Assembly: GCA_009763385.1 (NCBI GenBank)
Contig: CM019831.1
Location: 88,571,845 to 88,635,844 of the forward strand
Direction: 5' to 3'
DNA: 64,000 nucleotides
Source of the DNA: Coix lacryma-jobi var. lacryma-jobi
Lineage: Eukaryota > Streptophyta > Magnoliopsida > Poales > Poaceae
Shown here piece after piece: positions 31,612 to 42,936 of the stretch. The position numbers and the translations under genes are program-made. How positions within the stretch are numbered: the stretch's first letter is position 1; each line of letters starts with the position of its first letter. Below the pieces are notes generated by a model that ran no database searches, was not told where the DNA came from, and saw only the letters and a list, made by a program, of their open reading frames with translations.

Positions 31612-32524
31612 AACCAGCTTGGGGGAGACGCACCCCGTTATCTTCGCGATTCAGGTATGACTTATTTATTACTACTACTATTATTAGCTTTTATCCTAAA
31701 GTGTGTTAGATTAAATAAATAAAATAGTATGTCTAGTTTGTTTTAAGAAGTTGATGACCAAAGAAGAACCCTCTCTCTCTAATCTATTGCATGGAAATGA
31801 TGAATAGTTGCTCTATCTAATTTCTTTCAAGTACCTAGTCTTCAAAGCATGAGTTCTCCTCATTAATAATGATGCCTTAAAATAAAATTAAATACATGGA
31901 TGGCAAATACTTGACCTAAGGTCTAGGAAATTAGGATATGACATGTGATGATCTAAGCTGCTATTATCTTGTTCTAAACAACACTAAAGTTCCGGAGATT
32001 TCTAAATATAAACATGACTAATAATTGCATTGAGTTAGATTAAGCTTTGTGACCCTGTGAGATGTTATCTTGCCATTGAATTGAGATCACTTACACATTT
32101 CATCCATCTTCCGCATAAATGCTCATAATTATCTGTTGCTACCCTCTCAGGAGTTTGTTGGAAGCATATGGCTATTAGAAAAAAAAGAGAAACAAAAGAG
32201 AAAGATCTGAGGAAATAAAAAGGGACAAGTGTCCGAAACCTCAAAAAGATAGATCCCGAGGAAATAAAAAGGAACAAGTGTCCGGAACCTCGGAAAAAAA
32301 ATCAAAAAAAAATGGGCACGTACCCGACAGTAGAATTAGCCTGATAGCCATATGTCTCCGATAGACACAAGAGAGTGAATATTCAAAAGAGCATCCGACT
32401 CCATACACATGCACTTCTTGATTCAATGGTTGGTTGACTTTCTCTTTGGATCCATTGTTTAATTTGACAACATATGTATTAATGCTTTTGAAAAATTAAT
32501 TAAAACTCCGGGATAAAGGTGAAG
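31612..32524 (+). other. Element B internal, 3' region
   Basis: A PPT-like CAGCTTGGGGGAGACGCACC lies at 31,616-31,635. The rest is AT-rich and non-coding; it aligns inverted to A 23,280-24,200 and ends at the C target duplication TGAAG (32,520-32,524). Confidence 0.5.
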
Positions 32525-34659
32525 TGTAACACCCCAGGTGTTCGCCATCAGTTGAGCGGTCAGTTCAGCACGGACTTGGTATATCAAGCAACGATGAAGA
32601 ACTAAATTCAAGGATAGTTAGTGATGACTGAAGCGTCAGGATCAATCTCAAAGGCAGAACCTCCGTTTGAATTATTCGGGAAATAATTAATGGTGCCAGT
32701 TAATAATGATCGCCAATTTTTGAATATTGAAGATTAATGCTAAACAAGGATTTTTCATGTGTCCCATCTCAGTTCCTGTCTATAGTAACTGGTGAAAAAG
32801 TTTCGTGAAGTTTGGAATCAAAAAGTCACATGAAATGACGAGTCGCAGCTTTGACAGTGCTGACTGATTAACGGAAGAAAATCATTCGGGTCCAACCAAG
32901 TTTTGCAGTTATTCCCGATCAACTATATATGAACTCACAGTCAAAAGTTATGAAAGTTCCGTGTTGAGCAGATGGCCAGAAAATGTGTCGACTGACGAGA
33001 AACCCTAAATCGGATCCTACCGGGTGACTACTTTGACCGGCGTTGAACGGTATTTTCGGATGCTCGCATGTCGACGCGCCTTAAACGAAAGTTGTAGTAC
33101 ATATCGAGAGGAACAAATTTCGTTTTATGGCCGAGACCTGGATCGGTGCCGAAAATGGTGAAAATAAGCTCGCAAGATAGAGTACAACGCAGTTTCCAGG
33201 TTCCGGAAATTGGTTAAGTCTGTACTGCAAAACTGGAATTTCGGTCACCGCGAAGCTGCTGTCAACGATCGTTACCGGGCAAACCATTGGGAATTTGACC
33301 AAGTGCCTTTAACGAAAGTCGGAGTACTCGGCGAGACGACGACAACAAAATTAGTTTCGTCGAAATCGGAGTCCGTTTGAGCAGTGTTCGCAATTTTGGA
33401 ACTTGACCGAAAGTTTTCGGAAACTTGCCATTTCGGGAAAGAAATTGTAAAAAAAAAATGCCGAGGCCTTTCATCAATAAAAGGGCCGAGCCCGGCCTCT
33501 TCCCACCGGTCTCCCCCTTTCTGCCTCACGCAAAAAAAAAAAGAAGAAGACCGCACCTCCTCCTCTTCCTCCGTCGGTCTCCCTCCCTCCATGGCGAATC
33601 CTGCAGCAGGCCTTCTCCAGGCAGCAGCGGCGAGCTCTGGCAGGGCTGCGCCCTCCCCTTCTCCTTCCTCCTTTCTCCTTCCTCTTCCGTTTCCTTTCTG
33701 CGTCGAGCCAGAACAGCGCCGTTCTGGGCGGGGTCGCGCGCCTTCCTGGCCGCGCGCCTTGGCCAGGAAGCCGTCGCCCAGCCTAGCGCCCGCAGCAGCG
33801 CCAGCCAGCGGCAGCAACAGGGAGCGGCAGAGGCCGGCAGCAGCAGCCAGCAGCATGGCCGACCAAGCCCCAAACCCTAGCCCGACCTTCCCTGCCGAGC
33901 TCGGTTCCTTCCCGTGGTTCTCCGTCCTCCTTCCGTGAAATCCATGGTGAGGATCATCTAGCGAAGCTGAAGCTTTTCGTTGGGTTTTTGTGTTAAGTTG
34001 CATGACTCAATATGTTTACTAATTAGTCCTTAATTGATTTCGGCAGATCCAGGGGTCTCGGATGTGAAATCAGTTTTTATTCACGTTTTTCATTAATTGG
34101 CAAATCTGTTGGAAACTTGTAAAATGCATAGTAAATAGTAGGAATGTCGAAAAATTACGAATGAGGACTTTTTGGAATCCCTGTGAAAAGCTCTGTCCAG
34201 TGAATGTATAAAATGGTGTGTGTTAGTGCAAAGTTTCTGCGGTGATGTTTGATTTATGTTAAATAGGCTTAAATAGGGAGAAGATGATATCTGCTGTTAT
34301 GTTGCTTGAAATGATATGAAATTTTTTTGGTAGGCTTGTCATGTGATGTGTGTGATGTGATAAAAATTGCAGAATATTTGGTGCATGTATGAATTAGTTA
34401 TGCATTTATCTTTTTCTCAGCTTATTAAAGGGATTAAAATGAGTTGTGGCAAATGTTTGCGTGTAAAAATAAAAAAGGTGGTTCCACTACCTTCCTATGA
34501 TGTTTTAGTAGCTTGGATAATTTTATTGTGGCCAAGTGTTATGCAAAGCATAGAGTTTTAGATTTATCTTCTCTCTATGTTTCATTTCGGCATGTTCTGG
34601 ACAGTTTATAGGGCTTAAATAGTTACCCCTTGTAAATGATGTTTGCTGTGAAACTTCTC

Positions 34660-35830
34660 TATAGTAAAGTCGTAGATAACGGACATATCTAGCTTGTGTT
34701 AAAGTTTCATGATTTTTGGTCAAATGGATTATGAGTTATGGCTGTTTGAAGTTCAGTTCAGAGATAGGTGCTTTCTGGAGACTTTGGACCAGATTGAGGA
34801 ATACATTAGTTTGACCATGTTAACTTATAAATCATGCTGAGATGTTTAAAGATTAATTGTAGTAAATTTCATGAGCTTTACAAAATGTCTTGTTGTGTGT
34901 CATTTAGAGTTGTGTAGCTCTAGTTGTGATTTAATTACCTAGCTGCTATATGTATGTCCAGTTTTGCTGAAATGGCTGCATGTATAGTTTCTGTGGTGGT
35001 AATTAGTTCGTGATTATAATCATGTTTTCTGTAGGTGTGGTCTACACAAAAGTTGTAGATAACTTCCTTATATTGCTTGTCATGAAATTTCATGATTTTA
35101 GGCCAAGTGGTTTAGGAGTTATAAATTTTAGAAGTTTGCTGTCAGGTTTCCATTGCTTTCTGTGCAGATCTGAAACAGTGGACTGTTTGGCTATTTTATC
35201 TTGTGAATCATATGTTTATGTTAATAGAAGAGTTGTAGTGATTTTCATAAGCTTTCTAAATTGTCTTAGATCATATTTGTCGGAGTTCTATAACTTGAGT
35301 TATAGCCGTTTTAGTACAGATAGCTAAATCTGTCCAAGTCTGGACAGAGATGTCTATTTCTGATAATTAGACCTTGTTAACTTGTGAATCATCTTAAGAT
35401 GATTATAGATGATTTGTATACAACTTAATAACCTTTCTAAAAAGTCTAGGGGCAAGTTCCCAGGTATTATAGATCTTTAGTTATGATTGTCTTAAGTTAC
35501 TGTTGTGATGTGTGGCTAGTTCTACCCAAGTGTGGACAGTGCTGCACTAATCATATTGTTTGACCTTGTTAATGATTGATTCACCTTGAGATAACAATAA
35601 GAAAGATTTAGATAATCTTTTAAGCTTTCTATAATGTCTAATTTCATGCTCATGTGATGTTTGTATCTTGAGTTATGCTTCTCTGAAGCTCTGTCTGTCC
35701 TACTGTCCAACAGCTGGACAGAGCTGCATTGTTATCTGTTTTTGGGCTATATAACCTTTGAATTAGCTTTTGTGTTGAATAACAAAGTTATAGGCAATCT
35801 TGTTAGCTTTCCAAAAAGTCTTAGTTTGCC
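34660..35830 (+). repeat. Cryptic tandem array, about 185-bp period, in C LTR
   Basis: Seven diverged units are anchored by AGTTGTAGATAA-like words near 34,668, 34,856, 35,051, 35,231, 35,411, 35,601 and 35,784. Most are followed 20-30 nt later by AGCTTTCTAAAAWGTCT-like words. Spacing is 180-195 bp. The same array lies at about 45,075-46,245. Confidence 0.65.
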
Positions 35831-37375
35831 TTATTTAGAAATTGGTAGCTTGAGTTAGGTTCAAAAGAGTGAACTGCTGTCCTGCTGTCCAAATCTGAGT
35901 GTTGTGTTTGATTGCTTAACTTGGCTTAGGTTGATTAGGTGAACTTGGTGATCAATGTAAAAGTGTGCATAACCTGTTGGTTGTTGTGTGCTTTGATGTG
36001 TGCTCAGTTATCTTAATTGTTTGCATAAATTTGTGCTAAGTACTTGTTAGTGGTTGCTTGTGCTATGTGATCAATATATTACTTCGGGAGCATTCATACA
36101 TATGCATTGTGCATCGTATATCTAGGTTCGCTAGATGGAAGAACGTCAGGTGACGGACGTGATGATGAAACTCAACCCGAAGATGGTGTTGGGTGGCCAT
36201 CCCAAAGAAGGTGTTGGCGAACTTCGCAAGTTCCTGGAGCAGCGATGATCCCGAAGTGGTGCCATCTAACACTAGCTTAAATGTTGTTTCCCAGGCAAGC
36301 CCCGGAGCATTTTAAGTCTCCTACCCTTCTTTTATAAATGCAATCGAGTCAATATAATGATTGTTGCATTAAGTTATAGGAGTTGAATGATACCATTGAT
36401 AAATGCATTACTTACGTATCCTTGTCCACCAGCAATTATTATCTTGATATCCCTGTTAGGTCTAGGCTCGATTATATGCTTAGCCCTGCTTAGACCGGTA
36501 AAAGTCGGGTGATTTCCTGTCTCCCGCATATAGGTGGATACTGATCATGACTAGCCTGGTGCTATCATGGAAATAACCATGTGATAATTAATCTGAGACC
36601 GGGCGGGATGTAGGAGCAGCAGGACATGGGTTCTGTGTGCTAGTAGTCTCCCGTCTGTGTCGATTAGGACCCGACGAAGGCACACCTCAGTCATTTTGAA
36701 CGCGTCAATCACTTAACGGAGCAGGTGCGGGTACCTCCCGTGAAGCCGAGTAAGGTGTTTCGAGCCGGTGATGGAGACGTTGACGCCTAACACCCAGGGC
36801 CTTACATGTACCGTGGGCAACTATTCTGATCGACCTGGCATGGTCCGAGGGCAGGCAGGGCCTGATCGACCTGGCATGACCGTGGGCAGTTAATAGCTTG
36901 AGCGACCTGGCATTGAGATAACCCTCGGTGTAGAAGGGTCCATGGCCGTCCCGCGATTTGGGTTCTCGAACCTCCTGAATTGGTTGCCAACGGCCACCTG
37001 GCAGGGTGTGACGGGCGAGTGTGCGACATTTTATCCCCAGCTGGTAGGAATCGATTATAATCGCCATCGCTCCTGGTTAGTGAGTAACTTGACTGAGCAT
37101 GTGTTACCGTAGTAACTTATGGAACTAAAGATGGTTATGGTACTGAATCTGAAAGGCTATTGATGAAATAGTCACTCTTGCTTGAATAAGTAGTCAAGTG
37201 TTTGCTCTAGATCAGGTGCAAATCTAGTAATCAGGTTAATTACATAAAATTGACTGCTAATACTCTAATGATGATTATTTAATAATGAAAATGCTTTTAT
37301 GCAAAAAGGTAAGTATAGCCAACCCCAGATATAGCCTTGCATACTCCTTGGTGTCACTTTATTTCTGGTTTATGA

Positions 37376-37434
37376 CGGGTAAGTCTAGCTGAGTACATTC
37401 GAGTACTCAGGGTTTATCCCACCTTATTGCAGGT
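37376..37434 (+). promoter_or_regulatory. GTAAGT-hairpin-TTGCAG module, C 5' LTR
   Basis: CGGGTAAGTCT, stem TGAGTAC-ATTCGA-GTACTCA, GGGTT, then TTGCAG|GT. It is the homologue of E1 1601-1657, about 400 bp from the LTR 3' end in both elements. Confidence 0.6.
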
Positions 37435-37834
37435 GAAGGTTAGGCCTGCCGAAAGGTGATGGCCAGTGCCGGTGGGCTCGGCAGTTCCATACTTCTTCTC
37501 TTATGCTGTTGTTGGAGGATGTCACTCAAGCTAGCAAAGTATTTCAACTTATGTTATGGTATTTATTTCAAAGCTATGTTGTTCTTCTAAATTAAGTGGA
37601 ACTCAACTTGTATTATTATTTGTGAACTCTATTGTAATATTATTTCCGCTGCAAGCTCCGTGGACATGATTTGTATTTGCTTGACCATGCGATCTTGGCT
37701 GAATGTTGAAATGTTTGAAATCCTTCGAGATTTTCGGACTACCGGGTTTATATGGGCTCAAGTGTGCTAATTCAGCTGCTTCGGCGGAGGTTTTCGCACT
37801 TGTGCTCTTATAAATTGGTCGGTTCTGTTACAGC

Positions 37835-37846
37835 TGGCATCGGAGC
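37835..37846 (+). other. Element C primer binding site
   Basis: TGGCATCGGAGC, two bases after the 5' LTR; an initiator Met tRNA type PBS with two mismatches. Confidence 0.75.
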
Positions 37847-40800
37847 AAGGTTAAGCATAATACTGTCATGTGCATGGTTTTAAAACAAAGTTTTGTTCTG
37901 AAAAGCCTATTTTATCTAAAAAGCTTTAGTTAGTAGGCAAGTTTGTCAAAATCTAATTTGTAAACTATGTGCTAGCGACAACCTCCAGTTATGCCCAATT
38001 AGGACTTTTAGGTGGCTATTTAAGTACTAACTTGGGGGTCGTGCATCATGTTTAATTTCTGTTGTTTTCTGTCGTCCATACGGCAAGGGTGAAATTGTAT
38101 GGGTGCTATTCTTCGGAATAGTAATGTATGCATCAATTGCCTCTACGCCAAGGTAAGTGTGAGTTGTGAGAGCATGACCAAACAACCGTTGGTCTAGGGA
38201 AGAGCTAGTTTGGTACTGGAACCTGTACTCGTAAGCACACGAATGCGGGTGAAGGTGTTTAATTGTGGGAGTAATACTTTTATGATGGGTGCATATACTA
38301 CTTACGTGTATACTGGGTGTGCGCCTAAGTTAGTATTAGATTTACTTTCAGCAATGCATGATATTCATACTGTGGGCTGGGCTGAAATGAGATTTTCTGC
38401 AGGTACGCTAACCTCGAATGCGTAAGCATAGTTGACGACTAGCTATATCGAGAGTGCGTGTTATGCCACCGACCTAGAACGTGATTGCTACCTCAGGTTG
38501 GCAATTTGTGAGGACGTATAGGACGAGCATACATCTTTTGTGCATTGCCCATGAACATGCTTCTCTCACCTTTGTTCTAATAATAAACAACTTGTTGCCA
38601 GAATGTGAAAAATGTAATGATAAAACCTAATGGTTGTCTATGCATCAAAATGCTTCCCCACCCTTATTCCTGTAATGGTTAAGCTGTTGTGAACTAGTGC
38701 TTCAATATGGTGTGCTAGCTTGCTTGTAAAAGTTAGAAATGAATTTTCTGTTTGATGAGGTATGTTGCCCTGAATTAGATGTAATATGGTCTTATTCTTG
38801 ATGGTTGGTAGGGTGTGCAATGTTTCATATGGGTGCTTTCATGTTAGCTAAATAAGTGATTGCTTGTTTAGACTAGAAATAAATACCAGTATGATGTTGT
38901 TTAGATAACCCTGCTAGCTCATCATGATTGTGGGTGGTCTTGCTCATCATGATGGTGTGGTGTCTTGCTCTGCTTCTTGTATGTTAGAAGAGTAGTTAGA
39001 CAATAAGCTTCTAATGATTAAAGGTTTTCCCCTATGTTGAAATGTCTTGTAGTAACTAAATGGCTTGTGCAATGTTATCCTGCTTGTGTGGCAAAACAGT
39101 GCTGAGCTTGTAGGTTCAATGTTTTGAGCTAAGAAACTCCCTTTTGGGTGAAACCAATCGGGTTAGTTTTGTTTTGAAATGGTCCACCTAAAGAAACCAT
39201 AGAACTTGTTGTTTGAGACTGTTAGTATACAGTTTTCTTTGGGTATGCTAAGTGCTTCCTAAAACATGTAATTCTAGTTTTGTTAGCTTTAACATGCTTT
39301 AGCAAGAGAATGTACTAAAACCTGTTGTTTAGTTGCTTTATCATGTTATAATTATGTAATTATGTTTCAGGCTTATTTTCTTGCAAACATAAGAACTAGA
39401 GTTATATGAATTAAAAGTCTGTAAAACCAATTTTCATACCTCACTAGTATCATGTTGCTGCAAGGAAAATGTGAAATTTGTTGCTTGGCAACCTTAAATA
39501 ACATAAACTTGTTTAAGTTGTTATAGGCATGTTGGTTGCTAAGAATTGTGTAGGCTATTTTACTTGCTCAAACATGCTGAAATGCTAGTAATAGCCTACC
39601 AAATGCATTAGAGAGCTGCCATAATCTTCCTAGAATTCTCTGGGAGTAGACTGAAACAGCTCTATGTCTCACCTTGCTAAAGTAGGTAAATTAATAGGTG
39701 CATGTAAGAAACTTAATTTGGGTCAATCATGAATTGTGTAACATATTTAAGATGTATACAAACTGTTTTTTTTCATACATGGTTATGCCTAGAATTATGT
39801 TTCCATGTGCACCATGCCTTGTAATTGCTCTCTAATCTAGCTTTGATTTATATTAGCTTATATGCTTGTTAAAACTAAAAGCTTGCAACTAGTTAAAGTG
39901 GCTGCAATTTAGCTTTTCTAACATGATTAGAATGTTTTAAGCTGTTGTTGATTATACCCAAAAATCAAATTGTTGCATGCTGCTTGTTAGTTGTTGTTCC
40001 CTAGTGTCTGTTTATTCCTTCTTGGAATATAGACTATGCATGAGCTTGTTGCTTGCCTGATAGCTTCATATGCTAGATAAGTGAGTTAACTTAAAGTTGT
40101 GAACTGTTATAGTTAACCAACAAGTATGCTCTAGTTTGCTTGGTATGTTTGCTTCTAAATACAAAGTCGTGCTCCAATCTAGTAAACAGGAAATAAAATA
40201 ATGACAAAACCTGTTCACCATGTTCTGCATGTCTATGTTTGCTTGAGCGCCATAGATAGATGCTTGTCGGGTTTGAACTTGGTGATTAGTGTTGGTTGTT
40301 TCAACTGATTGTTGTGTGATTCAAATGCTTGTTAAGGCTGTGTGTAGATGTGCTGTTATCTAAGGGATGTCTTGGTTAACCAACCTTTGTCCTCGGTGAG
40401 TACATGAGTGGTTTGTTGAGCCCTTGTTTCCCAGGCCCTCTTGACCTTCCGAGATGCCTTTAGTTGAACCTTTGTTGCTTAAAATCCTATGTTTGTGTGT
40501 CTAGTTTTGGTGGTTTAGAATGCTTGTGCCAAAAACCTGTACCTATGCCTGTCCATGCCCTTTTGTTGGACCAGTTGGCCCTGGCTAACCTTCCAAAAAT
40601 CCTAGATTCCCGAACCGTGGTATATCTATGCTTGTTGTGTAGCCATGCCTCTAACCAACCTGTAGATCCAAGTTTGGCCTAAGGGTGTTGCCAAAGCCAT
40701 AGATGTTTGGTACCCTTTGTTGTGAAGGCCCTTGTTTGTTTGATCAGCCAAGTTTAGTTCCTGTTAACCTTAGCCTTTAACCATAGTTTGTCTTGCCTAG

Positions 40801-42901
40801 TTGCGGAGACCTTGTCCAAACCCATATATCCCCTCGGTTGCTCTTTTGTTGCTGCTTGGCCAAATCAAGTTCCTGAAATCTTTCATCTTGTCATGACCCT
40901 GATGTGCACCGGACGAATTCTTGTTGTCTTGTGCCATGTTCCGTTCTTGAATCACCTCCTTGTTGATTTCTGAACCTTGTGATCGTCCTTGTCTTGCTAG
41001 CTTATGCCTTGCATGTGATGCCTATCCATGCAAGATTTATCTGCATCATGTGGGATTTCTCACTGGTTGTGGATTCGGTAATGGTGTCTTGGTTAAGAAC
41101 TAATGGTGCCGCGACGAAACCGAGAGCCACCGGTGGGTGCACACACTTGGTTGTGCTGCTCGGCACGCGCTGGTACCGTGGGTTCTAATCAAGATCTATT
41201 ATAGAATTACGCCAATGTGTTATCTTTCATGAAGCTTCCTCCTTGATTATCTTCTATATTCCTTCAGAAAAATCCTTATGTCGGCTCGGATCAGGCAGTA
41301 TTTCTTTCTGAAAATGGCAAGAAGGATTGACTTCTCAAGTATCAGTCAAAGATGAAAGCAATAATGGAATGTAAGAGGTGGCAGACAAAGGACTCGGTTT
41401 GATCAGCAACAAAGACCAAACGACATATATGATCATAGTGAAGCAAGGGGCACAGAATTTTTAAAAGTGGACAAATATCAGCTGAAGGATGAATAACAGA
41501 AACAGTGTGTTATTGAACCAGATCCCTGAGGTCCAGAAGTTTGTTGCCTGAACTTGATACATTTATCTGCATGGTGATCTTGTAGTCAACCCAACCTTTC
41601 TAGATATGTCTGATTCTCTACTGACTTTGGTGGTGATCATGTGCATTAATATCTGACAGTGCTTGCAGTAAAAAGCTGAAATCTTGAAGCTTTTAGTGTT
41701 GAGAGACAACTGATTAGTTTCTGCCAGTGAAAAGCTAATCCCCAGTTCAGAAATGACTCTATGGTAGCTATGAAGGCTATGTCTCACAGAACAATGTTAT
41801 GCTCGAAGTCCGTACACCCACTGATATTGTTTGCGGCACTCGTACATTCAAGTCTCTGACATGTTCGAGGCAACTCTCTCTTGGAAAAAAAAATTCAATG
41901 GTAATACAAGATATTACACCTACCTAGTAACTCAAGTTAGGATTATACCAGGAGTAAGGACTGTCTGGTAATACATTTGAGTACTATGGAAGGAATTATT
42001 CCAGATTATATTGGATAAATCTAGAATGGACATTCAGAATCAGTCTCTTATTCTTGAGCAGTCAAGGTGTTCTACCAAAAATCAACTTTTGGAAGTGCAG
42101 ATTGATGGCAAGTTGAAGTGTCAAACGGCAGAATTCAGATTGTGTTCCTGCAGTGCTGAGTAAATTTAATAAGATCACTCTATGACCAAAGTAGTTCAGC
42201 AATCCAGTTCCACTAAGTTGCAACTACGCCATGAAGAAGAATGATATTGATCTACTTGGTAATACAAAGATTCAGTAACCTGGTATTTCTGGCCGAGAGG
42301 TTGCATCCAATTTAACCTGAGTGACTGTCCCAGCTTAAGGAATAAGAATTTCTGTACAGAAGGATCAGTGAAAATGTGGAATTGGTGGAGTCAGCTATTA
42401 CATTCACCGCTCTCTTATCAGATTCAGATAATACAGTGTTATCATTAGAGAAAGAGAATTGCACACATGGAACCTTATGTAGCTTTCCATTGATTGCTAT
42501 CTGATTGATCAGACATTCACAAGTAGTATAAACAGTGGTTGCAGTCGGTCAGTTCCTCCCTGTCTCGAGGATGTATATTTGCTATAGTCTCAATCGGACG
42601 AAGGTCCGAAAAAAATTTGAAGTAATATTATTTTGGATTCCTCCCAAGGTAATAATGCAGTTTTGGTTCCCGTTCAACCTGGCAGTGATATTGTGAGTGT
42701 GCCTCAGTGTTCAATGGGAATTAGTGAGGAACATTTCTTCTGACAAGAGCTAGTAATCGGGAAATGACGTGAAAGATCGGAAAGTTGTTATCTTCATAAC
42801 AATTTCTGCTCTATTAAGAAGTCAGTATCTTGAGATATCAATGGTCTGTGATTAAGGGTAGGTGCTACACTCCTCTTCCCTTGGAAAATTCTTTCGTTCG
42901 A
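37847..42901 (+). other. Element C internal region, non-coding
   Basis: No ORF with a recognisable domain; the longest frames are about 70 codons. 37,850-41,200 is T/G-rich and dominated by words such as GCTTGTT, TGTTGTTT and CTTGCTT. From about 41,200 to 42,850 it becomes A-richer, perhaps a fully decayed pol region. Confidence 0.6.
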
Positions 42902-42936
42902 AATCTCGGGACGAGATTCTTTTAAGGGGGAAGGGC
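42902..42936 (+). other. Element C polypurine tract with upstream hairpin
   Basis: Perfect stem AATCTCG-GGA-CGAGATT (42,902-42,918), then CTTTTAAGGGGGAAGGGC up to the LTR. Confidence 0.85.

Larger units (their letters stand above)
32525..37832 (+). repeat. Element C 5' LTR (5,308 bp)
   Basis: TGTAACACCCCAGG ... GGTTCTGTTACA. TATA-like CAATAAAAGG at 33,475-33,484 is followed by a CT-rich and GC-rich leader to about 33,940. The 185-bp cryptic array lies at 34,660-35,830. Three CGACCTGGCAT copies lie at 36,831-36,915. The GTAAGT-hairpin module is at 37,376-37,434. Open frames in the GC-rich leader are composition artefacts. Confidence 0.9.

Noticed and set aside
33272..34003. 243-codon minus-strand and 184-codon plus-strand ORFs in the C LTR
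   Set aside because: Composition artefacts in the GC-rich leader; the copy in the other LTR (43,720-44,419) has frameshifts between the two, so no protein is conserved.
37835..37846. Possible tRNA gene at the initiator-Met-like sequence
   Set aside because: Only the PBS complement is present; no cloverleaf or internal promoter boxes.
41280..42860. Decayed pol in the 3' part of C's internal region
   Set aside because: No RT, RNase H or integrase motif could be read in any frame, even allowing frameshifts.
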